A stretch of 64,000 bases of DNA, taken from Novosphingobium sp. Fuku2-ISO-50 (GTDB lineage Bacteria; Pseudomonadota; Alphaproteobacteria; Sphingomonadales; Sphingomonadaceae). The translations under genes and the position numbers were made by a program. The stretch spans positions 248,001-312,000 of the forward strand of contig NZ_KQ954287.1 of the NCBI RefSeq assembly GCF_001519055.1, read 5' to 3'. Of the stretch, positions 9,982 through 17,451 are shown piece after piece (the first letter of the stretch is position 1; each line of letters starts with the position of its first letter). The notes under the pieces were generated by a model. That model worked only from the letters and a program-made list of their open reading frames with translations, ran no database searches and was not told the DNA's origin.

Positions 9982-10964
9982 TGGCGCCCCGACCCTGGCA
10001 AAGTCAGCGGCCCTGGCAAAAGCGCAAGCTCGGCGACCGGCGGGGGCTGCCGGCCAACCGTCGCCGGCGCGAGATCCTGACCGCCGAAGGTCTGCGCCTG
10101 CCTTTGACGATCGCTTCACGCGGGACACGCGCGGCGGCGCTGATGATCGATCTCGTCGCGCTGATCATGGGCATGACGATGACCACGATGGTGCTGTCGT
10201 GGATTGCGCGCGGGGTCGGGATCGACGATCCCCATGCCAATGCCACGGTGAAAGCGGTTTACGAGACGCTGGTGGTGATCTGGATCATCACCATGTTCCT
10301 CGCGCGCAATGTGTGGTTCCTGTGGTTTGAACTGGGCCCGCGCGGGGCGACGCCGGGCAAGCGGATGACCGGAATCCGCATCGCCGCGCGCCCGGGCCGC
10401 GACGGCGCGGCAACGCGCCTGTCGGCCGAAGCGGTGATCGCGCGCAATCTGCTGCGCGATGTCGAACTGTTCATGCCGGTGATCTTCATCGCCGGTGCGC
10501 TGCGCGCCGGCAGCGACACGACGCTGGCGGGCTGGGCCTCGCTGGTGTGGTTTGCGATCTTTGCGCTGTTTCCGTTCTTCAACCGCGATGCCTTGCGCTG
10601 CGGCGACATCATCGCCGGAACCTGGGTCGTCGAAGCGCCGCGCGGGCGGCTCGACAGCGCGTTGTCGCTCGGCGACGGGGCGCAAGGGATCAGCACGGTA
10701 ACCGGCGCGCATTACCGCTTTGGCGATGCCGACCTTGCGATCTATGGCGAATACGAGCTGCAAGTGCTCGAACGCGTGCTGCGCGACGATCGCCCCAATG
10801 TCATGGCCGAAGTCGCCGAAACGATCTGCGGCAAGATCGGCTGGACCAACGGCACCGGCGACGAACGCGCCTTTCTCGAAGCCTATTACACCCAGCTGCG
10901 CGCCCGGCTGGAAACCGGCATGCGCTTCGGCAAGCGCAAGGCCGACAAGTTCGACGGTACCTGA
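9981..10964 (+). CDS. RDD-family membrane protein
   Basis: A 327-residue protein, last of the MoxR operon, whose ATG overlaps the previous stop by one base (TGATG). An Arg-rich N-terminus precedes RDD-type helices: RAAALMIDLVALIMGM, then a helix with NVWFLWFELGPRGATPGKRM, whose loop is the RDD hallmark, and a third hydrophobic segment. The C-terminal ~110 residues are soluble and contain two segments rich in acidic and aromatic residues. The longer in-frame extension upstream lies in the SpoIIM-like gene and is not credible. Role unknown. Confidence 0.8.
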   Translation: MAPRPWQSQRPWQKRKLGDRRGLPANRRRREILTAEGLRLPLTIASRGTRAAALMIDLVALIMGMTMTTMVLSWIARGVGIDDPHANATVKAVYETLVVIWIITMFLARNVWFLWFELGPRGATPGKRMTGIRIAARPGRDGAATRLSAEAVIARNLLRDVELFMPVIFIAGALRAGSDTTLAGWASLVWFAIFALFPFFNRDALRCGDIIAGTWVVEAPRGRLDSALSLGDGAQGISTVTGAHYRFGDADLAIYGEYELQVLERVLRDDRPNVMAEVAETICGKIGWTNGTGDERAFLEAYYTQLRARLETGMRFGKRKADKFDGT

Positions 10965-10968
10965 AAAT

Positions 10969-11907
10969 TCAATCGTCGCCGAAAATGCCCACCTCGCGCA
11001 TACCCGTGCTGTCGGCGCGGCCGCGGAACATGCCCGGCGTGGTGAAGGCCAGCGCGGTGTCGCCCGATGGGGTGACCACGATCACCCCGCCGACGCCGCC
11101 CATCGCGCCGATCTCGGCCAGCACGGCGCGCGCCGCCTGATCCGCCGTTTCGCCCGACAGCCGCATGCGCGCGCAGATTTCGTGCGCGGCGCCCGCGCGG
11201 ATGAACTGTTCGCCCGAGCCGGTGCAGCTGACCGCGCCCGCCCGGTCATCGGCATAAGTCCCCGCGCCGATCAGCGGCGAATCGCCGATCCGGCCCCAGC
11301 GCTTGCCGGTCAGCCCCCCGGTCGACGTCGCCGCCGCGACATGGCCCGCCGCATCGCGCGCGACCGCGCCGACCGTGCCGTATTTCATGCCCGCATCGAA
11401 CCAGCCTAGCGCCTTTGCCTTCAATTCCTCAAGCTGGCGCCAGCGTTCGGGCGTGGCAAACCAGTCTGGATCGACTTGTTCGACATGGTGATCGCGCGCG
11501 AATTCCTCGGCCCCCGCGCCCGACAGGAACACATGCGGCCCCGCCTCCATCACCGTGCGCGCCAGCCGCACCGGGTTTTTGGTATGGGTAATCCCCGCCA
11601 CCGCCCCGGCGGCGCGCGTTTCGCCGGTCATGATCGCGGCATCGAGCTCGTTGGTGCCGTGATAGGTAAACACCGCGCCGCGCCCGGCGTTGAAATGGGG
11701 ATCATCCTCCAGCACGGCGACCGCCGCCGTCACCGCGTCGAGCGCGCTGCCCCCATCGGCCAGAACCGCGCGCCCGGCGTCGAGCGCGGCGGCAAGCCCG
11801 GCCTCATGCGCGGCGACGGCGGCCAGGTCCATCGCATCGCGGGTCATCGATCCGGCGCCGCCATGAATGGCGATCGACCAGGCGGGATAAGACGTTGCAT
11901 CGGTCAT
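10969..11907 (-). CDS. iaaA: Isoaspartyl peptidase / type 2 L-asparaginase
   Basis: A 312-residue Ntn-hydrolase that removes isoaspartyl residues from dipeptides and hydrolyses asparagine. It contains the N-terminal IHGGAG, the NAGRGAVFT segment, and GTVGAVA in which the threonine at about residue 178 becomes the nucleophile after autocleavage into two chains. TSTGGLTGKRWGRIGDSP forms the substrate pocket. Start chosen at ATG 11907, which gives the family N-terminus; the longer frame runs into the divergent GNAT gene. The gene converges on the RDD gene with only four bases between the stops. It is not part of the adjacent ATP-grasp operon. Confidence 0.92.
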   Translation of the reverse strand: MTDATSYPAWSIAIHGGAGSMTRDAMDLAAVAAHEAGLAAALDAGRAVLADGGSALDAVTAAVAVLEDDPHFNAGRGAVFTYHGTNELDAAIMTGETRAAGAVAGITHTKNPVRLARTVMEAGPHVFLSGAGAEEFARDHHVEQVDPDWFATPERWRQLEELKAKALGWFDAGMKYGTVGAVARDAAGHVAAATSTGGLTGKRWGRIGDSPLIGAGTYADDRAGAVSCTGSGEQFIRAGAAHEICARMRLSGETADQAARAVLAEIGAMGGVGGVIVVTPSGDTALAFTTPGMFRGRADSTGMREVGIFGDD

Positions 11908-11924
11908 GCCCCATCCGATAGCAG

Positions 11925-11937
11925 ACTGGTCACCAGT
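11925..11937. promoter_or_regulatory. Small palindrome in the iaaA/GNAT divergent promoter
   Basis: ACTGGT-C-ACCAGT, a 13-bp perfect inverted repeat in the 46-bp gap between the two divergent starts. Possible operator; no further support. Confidence 0.3.
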
Positions 11938-11953
11938 TTCCAGCGGAGCGGCC

Positions 11954-12430
11954 ATGGCAGACATACGTATTGTCGAAGACGACCTGACGGGCGAGGCGAT
12001 CCGCGCGCTCGTGGCCTTGCATCTGGCCGCGATGCACGAGCACAGCCCGCCCGACAAAGTCCACGCGCTGCCCATCGCGGCGCTGCGGGCGAGCGATGTG
12101 ACATTCTATTCGGCGTGGATTGCCGACGATCTGGCCGGAATGGGCGCGATCCGCCGCCTTGCCGACGATCATGGCGAGATCAAATCGATGCGCGTCGCCC
12201 CGGCCTTTCTGGGCCGGGGCATGGGCGAGGCGATCTTGCGCCACTTGCTCGGCGTGGCGCGGGCACGGGGCTATGCGCGGGTCAGCCTCGAAACCGGGCG
12301 CACCGGGGCGTTTGGCCCGGCGGTCGCGCTCTATCGCAAATATGGCTTCGTCGAATGCCCGGCCTTTGCCGACTATGTCCTCGACGGGTTCAGCCAATGC
12401 ATGACGCTGGCTCTGGCACCCGCAGCCTGA
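11954..12430 (+). CDS. GNAT-family N-acetyltransferase
   Basis: A 158-residue acetyl-CoA-dependent acetyltransferase. The acetyl-CoA binding motif is SMRVAPAFLGRGMGEAILRH (R/Q-x-x-G-x-G/A type), followed by SLETGR and ALYRKYGFVE, as in PA4866/RimI-like small GNATs. The ATG at 11954 has GGAG nine bases upstream and avoids the iaaA promoter region. The acceptor substrate is unknown. Its 3' end overlaps the end of the convergent ATP-grasp gene by 41 bases. Confidence 0.88.
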   Translation: MADIRIVEDDLTGEAIRALVALHLAAMHEHSPPDKVHALPIAALRASDVTFYSAWIADDLAGMGAIRRLADDHGEIKSMRVAPAFLGRGMGEAILRHLLGVARARGYARVSLETGRTGAFGPAVALYRKYGFVECPAFADYVLDGFSQCMTLALAPAA

Positions 12431-13664
12431 CGTGCGCTGCGGCGACGAGCCGCTCGGCCAAAGCCTCGATTTCGGCGCGGTCGGAACCGGCAGTCATGAC
12501 CATCGCCAGCCGGTCGGCATTATCGAGCGCCGGGCGCACCGGATCGCCGCGATGGGCATTGGCAACCACGCCGACGAGCGCCGGATCGGTGCAGGGCGGC
12601 CAGTCGATCCCTGCCAGCACGCCTTGTTCCGGCGCGATCAGCCAGCGCGTGGCGGCATGGCGCAGTGTCCTGGCCGCCGGGGGCAGTCCGCCCGTCAGAT
12701 GCAGCCGGATCAGATCGCCATGGACCGAGCGGCCCAGCGCCGCCCCGATCAGCCGTGCGATGCGCGCGCCGACGAGACGCGGATTGATTTCGACCAGTTG
12801 CGGCCCGTCCTGCGTCATCACGCATTCGACATGCGCCGCGCCATCATCGAACCCGACCGCGTCGAGCAGACGCGCGAGCCATGTATCGAGCGCGGCAAAC
12901 TGCCCGCAATGCGCGGTAAAACACCCGCCGAGTATGGCAAACGACGGCGGCGCGGCCATGATCTTTTCATTGACGCCCAGCAGCACCTGACGCCCCCCCG
13001 CGCGCATCACGTCGCAGCCGAGCACCGGCCCGTCAAACAGCCGCTCGACCAGCAAAGCGCCGCGCGCGGCCATGCCGAGGCCATAGTCGCCCGGCCCTTG
13101 CGCCACGAGATCGGCCAATTGCCGCAAGATTCCCAGATCCGCCACAGTGCGCAAGGCAAAGACATGCTGCGAGCCAAAGCCGTCGACCGGCTTGACGATC
13201 GCCGGCAGGCCGACCCGCGCCACCGCGTCGATCAGCCGCGCGCCCGCACCGGGGCCCGCCTCGACCAGCGCATGGGGCGGCTGCGCAATCCCCGCCTCGG
13301 CCAAGCGTGCGCGCACAGCCGCCTTGTCGCGACACAGCGCCGCCGTTTCGGGCGAGATATGGCGCAGGCCAAGCGCCCGCGCCGCGCGCGCGCTTTCGAC
13401 AAGGCGCAAATCCTGCAGGCACACAATCGCATCGAACGGATTGGCCCGATGCGCAGCGGCCAGCGGCCCGTCCCACCCGGCGCCATCGGCAGGCATCGCC
13501 AGCACCGCCTCGGCCCGGTCGAGCAAAGGAGCAAGCTCTGGCTGCCCCCGGTAATGCGCCGGATCGGCGCTCGCGAGCGTAAACCGATGGCCGAGCGCGA
13601 GCGCCGCCTGCAACACGTCGCTGTCATTGCCGCCAGGCAAGTCGATGACCAGCAGGTGGCTCAT
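12390..13664 (-). CDS. ATP-grasp ligase of the peptide-modification-like operon
   Basis: A 424-residue ATP-grasp enzyme, last gene of the WD40/FMN-reductase/SUMF1 operon. The N-terminal domain (to about 100) is followed by the ATP-binding part (AIVKPVDGFGSQHVF, about 145-160) and the Mg-binding loop near residue 290 (QLVEINPRLVGARI). This arrangement resembles L-amino-acid ligases of the BacD/carboxylate-amine ligase group rather than RimK. It should activate a carboxylate as acyl-phosphate and join it to an amine, but the partners are unknown. Its start overlaps the SUMF1 stop (ATGA), so it is translationally coupled. An upstream in-frame extension lies in the SUMF1 gene. Confidence 0.82.
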   Translation of the reverse strand: MSHLLVIDLPGGNDSDVLQAALALGHRFTLASADPAHYRGQPELAPLLDRAEAVLAMPADGAGWDGPLAAAHRANPFDAIVCLQDLRLVESARAARALGLRHISPETAALCRDKAAVRARLAEAGIAQPPHALVEAGPGAGARLIDAVARVGLPAIVKPVDGFGSQHVFALRTVADLGILRQLADLVAQGPGDYGLGMAARGALLVERLFDGPVLGCDVMRAGGRQVLLGVNEKIMAAPPSFAILGGCFTAHCGQFAALDTWLARLLDAVGFDDGAAHVECVMTQDGPQLVEINPRLVGARIARLIGAALGRSVHGDLIRLHLTGGLPPAARTLRHAATRWLIAPEQGVLAGIDWPPCTDPALVGVVANAHRGDPVRPALDNADRLAMVMTAGSDRAEIEALAERLVAAAHVRLRVPEPASCIG

Positions 13665-14683
13665 GCCACGCTCTCGGCCAACCGAAAGCCCATCGCATAA
13701 GCCGCCGAGCGCGGATTGTGCCCATGGCGGCGGCGAGTCCGCGCCAGATCGCCAAAGCGCGAGAAACATCCGCCGCGCGCGACGCGATAGCGGCCGTGGA
13801 TCTGCGCCAGATGATCGTCGATCAGACTGCCGCCCGGCCAGGGCATATAGTCATCGGCAACATATTCCTCGACATTGCCGCCCATGTCGCAAAGGCCAAA
13901 CGGCGATTCCCCGCCAAGGAACACCCCTACCGGCGTGGTATCGAGCAGCCCGCATTCGGCCGTGTTGCACAGCGCGGGATCGAATGTATCGCCCCACGGA
14001 TAGTCCAGCCCCTGCGGCCCGGCGGCGGCGTGTTCCCATTCGGTCTCGGTCGGCAGGCGAAAGGCGCGCCCGGTCTGCCCTGCCAGCCAGGCCGCATAGG
14101 CTTCGGCGGCCAAAGGCGACACGGTATGGACCGGATGATTCGCCCGCTCGGCCGGATAGCGCCGAAAGGCCCAGCTTCCGGGCAATTCGGCAAAACCGGT
14201 GGCGAGCAGAAAGGCGCCGTATTCGGCATTGGTGACCGGATAGCGCGCCAGCCGATAGGGTTTGAGCATGACCCAATGGCGCGGCACTTCCTTGGCGATC
14301 CAGCTTTCGACGATGCCCAGATGCGCCAATCGCGTGACCACGGCATCGATCTGATCGGGATCGAGCCCGATCGGCACGCGCCCGCCGGGAATGGTGATCA
14401 TCTCCGGGTTCAGCGGATCGATGCGCGGATCGCCCGCCAGCGCCAGCAGATTGCCCGCCGCGATGCGAAACGGCAGCCCCGCGCGTGCATCGCCGATAAT
14501 GCCCAGCAGCGCCGCCACCGTTCCCTGGCGCAAATCGGCGGTAGCCTCGATCACTTCGCGCTGCAGGTCGGTCATCACGAAGCGGTCGGGCAGGCCCAAT
14601 CGTTCGCGATCGGTCATCGTGCCCGCCGCGCAGTCGCGCGGATCGAGCCGGGGGATATGCCAGCGCAAAGGTTGGGCGGTCAT
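13661..14683 (-). CDS. SUMF1/formylglycine-enzyme-fold protein
   Basis: A 340-residue protein: an N-terminal helical part (about 1-105) followed by a SUMF1 (FGE/EgtB-type) domain. Visible signatures are FRLPTETEWEHAAAG, YPWGD, LCDMGGNVEEYVADD and YRVARGGCFSRFGDLARTRR before the terminal GFRL. In true aerobic FGE a pair of copper-binding cysteines follows the RGGS segment; here that stretch reads RGGC-F-S-R-F and the pair is absent. No HX3HXE DinB-type iron site is visible in the N-terminal part either, so it is neither a standard FGE nor a standard EgtB. It overlaps both neighbours by ATGA, indicating a shared pathway. Catalytic role not predictable; a structural or binding role is also possible. 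Confidence 0.82.
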   Translation of the reverse strand: MTAQPLRWHIPRLDPRDCAAGTMTDRERLGLPDRFVMTDLQREVIEATADLRQGTVAALLGIIGDARAGLPFRIAAGNLLALAGDPRIDPLNPEMITIPGGRVPIGLDPDQIDAVVTRLAHLGIVESWIAKEVPRHWVMLKPYRLARYPVTNAEYGAFLLATGFAELPGSWAFRRYPAERANHPVHTVSPLAAEAYAAWLAGQTGRAFRLPTETEWEHAAAGPQGLDYPWGDTFDPALCNTAECGLLDTTPVGVFLGGESPFGLCDMGGNVEEYVADDYMPWPGGSLIDDHLAQIHGRYRVARGGCFSRFGDLARTRRRHGHNPRSAAYAMGFRLAESVA

Positions 14684-15261
14684 GGTCGCGGGCCTTTCAG
14701 GCAAAGCACCAATGCGGCAAAACGGGCCACGCAATCGCGCCACCAGATACCGGCAAAGGCGGGATCGAGCGTGCCGTCGGGCGCAATCGCGCGATCGCCA
14801 TAGGGAAGGGTGATGGCCTCGCCGAACACGACCGCGCCGCAATAGCCAAACAGTGCGCGCAAGGCGGGAATGCCGACCGCGCCGCCGCTCCATCCCGGAG
14901 ACGTCGCGGCCAGCAGCACGGGTTTGTCGGCAAAGGCCCCGGCCAGCGCCGGATCACGGTAAGGCAGGCGCGAGACCCAATCGACGAGGTTTTTCAGAAA
15001 CGGCGTCATCAGCCCGTTATATTCCGGGCTCGCCACGATCAGCGCGTCAGCGGCCAGAAACCGGGCATGAAGCGCGCGCACGCGGGCGACCACTGCCGGA
15101 TCATCCTCGCGATCGGCGTCAAACAGCGGCAGATCGACCTCCGCCGGGCGCAACCGGTCCGCCACGACGCCCGCCGGCAAGGCTGCGGCCAGCGCATCGA
15201 GCAGCCGCGCATTGAGCGATGCGGCGCGCTGACTGCCGCAGACGAGCAGGATGCGGGTCAT
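14680..15261 (-). CDS. NAD(P)H-dependent FMN reductase-like flavoprotein
   Basis: A 193-residue flavodoxin-fold protein of the NADPH-dependent FMN reductase/chromate reductase family. It begins MTRILLVCGSQRAASLN, whose GSxRxxS-type loop binds FMN phosphate, and has SPEYNGLMTPFLKNLVDW, the typical second FMN-binding segment, at about residues 80-100. It could supply reduced flavin or electrons to the SUMF1-fold protein. ATG 15261 overlaps the WD40 stop (ATGA) and the gene end overlaps the SUMF1 start in the same way. Confidence 0.85.
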   Translation of the reverse strand: MTRILLVCGSQRAASLNARLLDALAAALPAGVVADRLRPAEVDLPLFDADREDDPAVVARVRALHARFLAADALIVASPEYNGLMTPFLKNLVDWVSRLPYRDPALAGAFADKPVLLAATSPGWSGGAVGIPALRALFGYCGAVVFGEAITLPYGDRAIAPDGTLDPAFAGIWWRDCVARFAALVLCLKGPRP

Positions 15262-17039
15262 GCCGCCAGCCCAACCGCAAACTTTGCAGCATCGGCCACC
15301 GGCAATGCCACGATATGGAGCGCCCCGGCATAGTCGGCGGCGACGAACGCTCCTGCGCGGGCCGACCAGCACAGCGCGGCGATCCCGGCCTTGCTGATCC
15401 GCTGCATGGGCGCAAAGCTGTTGTCGGCGCGATCGAAGATGACCACGGTGCCGCCATAGCTGCCCGATGCGATCCACCGCCCGCAAGGACTTGCCGCCAG
15501 CGCCTTGACCGAATTGGGATGGGGCGTGGCAAAGGCATGATCGCCGCCGCCCAGCCCGCCCCCCAGCCCGCCGGGCAGCCACAGCCGCAAGACCCGGTCG
15601 CGCCCGACGCTGGCAAAACCGCCGTCTCCCAGCGCCACACCGGCATTGGCAATGCGCGTGTGCGCGCGTTCGACGCGGCGCCGTTCGGTCAGGGTCTCGG
15701 TATCGTGCCAGGCCAGCGTGCCATTGGCGCAGACCGAAAACAGGCGATCATAGCCTTGGCAAAGCGCCTTGACCGCATTGCCGTGGGCCGCGATTATCTT
15801 GACCAGCTGCACTGTGGCGGCCAGCGCAAAGACCAGAATTTCGCCGGTATAAGTCCCGACAGCAAGATGCGGCACACCACCGCGCGCAAACGACGCGGCG
15901 CAATTGAGCGGCGCATGATGGCGGTGCAGGATCTGGCCGCTTTCGCCATCGTACAGTTCACCCAGATGTCCGCCCGCAAACAGCCGCCCGGCCGCCGGAG
16001 CCACAAAATTGCACAGACTGCCAAGATCGGCCCCTGCCACGCCCTCGGTCAGCACCACACCGGCATCGCCGATGGCAACCAGCGCCCCATAGCGCTCGGT
16101 CACGGCATTGAGCGCCGGGCCCGCCGCAACGCCGGTGCAATCCCATGCCTCGCGTGCCGGATCAAACAGCGCATAAGTGCCGCCGAACGTGCCGACCGCA
16201 ATGCGCCCATCGGGCAGAACCGCCGCCGCGCGCGCCCAGATGGCGGCGGGCATGGCGTTCATCGCCACCAGCCTCGGCGCGCCGTGGCTCATGTCCCACA
16301 CGCCGAGCGCACGGTCATAGCCGAGCGTGACCAGCCTTGTCCCGTCGCGCGACAGCACCAGTTTCTTGATCCCCGCGCGGTGCGCCGGGGTGAATTCGGG
16401 AATCGATCCGGCGCCCGTCAACACCGCGATACGGCCGCGATCATCGCCTGCGACAATCGTCCCGTCGGGCGCAATGGCAACGCAGTCGGTGCGCATGCCG
16501 ATCTCGATCACGCGGCGGCAAACGCCGGTCGCGGCGTGCCATTCGCGCAAAGTGCCGTCGACACTGGTGGTGACAAACCGCGCGCCATCGAGCCAGGCCA
16601 GCGACAGGACATTGCCGGTATGCCCGGCCATGGCATGGATCAGCCGCCCGTCACGCGCATAGACGCGCACGATGCGATCGAGCGCGCATGTCGCGATCAG
16701 CCGGTCGTCGGGGGAAAAGCGCGCCATGTCGACATCATCGCCATGCCCCGCCAGCACGACCGACAGCCGCAAATCGGGCAATGACCAGATCCGCGCGGTA
16801 TAATCGCTGCTCGCCGAGACCAGCCAGCGCCCGTCGTGGCTGAAATCGCAGGCATTGACGAGATGATCATGATCGACCCGCGCCAGCGCAACGCGCCCCA
16901 CCCCATCCGACCCAGCTCCATTCGACCCTGCTCCATTCAACAGGGCCGCATCCCACAGGATCAGGCGATTGTCATAGCCCGCCGTCGCCACCCACGATCC
17001 ATGGGCGGCAACCCCGGCAATCGGGCCGATATGATGCAT
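15258..17039 (-). CDS. WD40-repeat protein of the peptide-modification-like operon
   Basis: A 593-residue protein made almost entirely of WD40-like blades; repeating endings such as LILWD, ARIWS, REWHA, LGVWD, ALFDP, VVIFD are spaced about 40 residues apart, giving roughly 13-14 blades, i.e. two seven-bladed propellers. There is no signal peptide or membrane helix. WD40 propellers are protein- or peptide-binding platforms, so it may hold the small peptide encoded upstream and present it to the enzymes downstream. Start chosen at ATG 17039 (MHHIGPIAG); the extension to 17105 adds unrelated residues. Glycine-rich linkers (GGLGGGLGGG) separate some blades. Confidence 0.85.
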   Translation of the reverse strand: MHHIGPIAGVAAHGSWVATAGYDNRLILWDAALLNGAGSNGAGSDGVGRVALARVDHDHLVNACDFSHDGRWLVSASSDYTARIWSLPDLRLSVVLAGHGDDVDMARFSPDDRLIATCALDRIVRVYARDGRLIHAMAGHTGNVLSLAWLDGARFVTTSVDGTLREWHAATGVCRRVIEIGMRTDCVAIAPDGTIVAGDDRGRIAVLTGAGSIPEFTPAHRAGIKKLVLSRDGTRLVTLGYDRALGVWDMSHGAPRLVAMNAMPAAIWARAAAVLPDGRIAVGTFGGTYALFDPAREAWDCTGVAAGPALNAVTERYGALVAIGDAGVVLTEGVAGADLGSLCNFVAPAAGRLFAGGHLGELYDGESGQILHRHHAPLNCAASFARGGVPHLAVGTYTGEILVFALAATVQLVKIIAAHGNAVKALCQGYDRLFSVCANGTLAWHDTETLTERRRVERAHTRIANAGVALGDGGFASVGRDRVLRLWLPGGLGGGLGGGDHAFATPHPNSVKALAASPCGRWIASGSYGGTVVIFDRADNSFAPMQRISKAGIAALCWSARAGAFVAADYAGALHIVALPVADAAKFAVGLAA

Positions 17040-17135
17040 GAAATGTCCTTTTGCGCCGACTGTCGACGCCGACAGGATGGGACCGCCATGGTTAACCCAC
17101 CGCACGCGCGGCCATCAGGGAAACCCCGTGAGAAG

Positions 17136-17175
17136 AGGGCCGGAAACGCGCACGGGGGGCGTGTTTTCCGGCCCT
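17136..17175 (-). terminator. Strong stem-loop between the peptide gene and the WD40 gene
   Basis: AGGGCCGGAAA pairs perfectly with TTTCCGGCCCT around an 18-base centre that can partly pair further. It lies between a short, probably abundant peptide transcript and the downstream enzyme genes. There is no T-run after it on the minus strand, so it may act as a partial terminator or a 3' stabilising structure rather than a full stop. Confidence 0.6.
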
Positions 17176-17186
17176 GCAACCACCGA

Positions 17187-17387
17187 TCAGGCCATGATGC
17201 TGACCGTGCTGCCCGTGGCAAGCGACTGCATGTCGGCCTGGATCTGCTGACTGGCAGCGCCCTGGGCTGCGGCAGCCGCAGCGGCCGGAGCGGGGGTGGC
17301 CGATGCCGACGACGCGGCGCTGGCGGCCTGTTGTTGCCAGGCGGCCTGGGCGGCGCCCGACGAGGCGCCTCCTACACGCATACCCAT
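17187..17387 (-). CDS. Small Ala/Ser/Gln-rich peptide, candidate precursor of a modified peptide
   Basis: A 66-residue peptide starting MGMRVGGASSG and ending GSTVSIMA. 24 residues are alanine; there is no cysteine or lysine, one arginine (position 4), one tryptophan (17), and a run of seven alanines in the middle. Three ATG codons stand in tandem after CAGGAG; the third (17387) has the best spacing, seven bases, and is chosen. No signal peptide or homology is recognised. Its place just upstream of a WD40/FMN-reductase/SUMF1/ATP-grasp operon, with a stem-loop in between, is what is expected of a ribosomally made peptide and its maturation genes. That function is inferred. The reading frame is supported by the SD site and by position, not by family match. 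Confidence 0.65.
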   Translation of the reverse strand: MGMRVGGASSGAAQAAWQQQAASAASSASATPAPAAAAAAAQGAASQQIQADMQSLATGSTVSIMA

Positions 17388-17451
17388 CATCATTCTCCTG
17401 CGGGAACGCGACAATGGTTCCCTGCTCGAGAACGGCAGTCGTTGCCTTCTC

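Noticed and set aside
10969-11907. Isoaspartyl peptidase as part of the peptide-modification-like operon
   Set aside because: The GNAT gene on the opposite strand lies between them, and it has its own divergent promoter.
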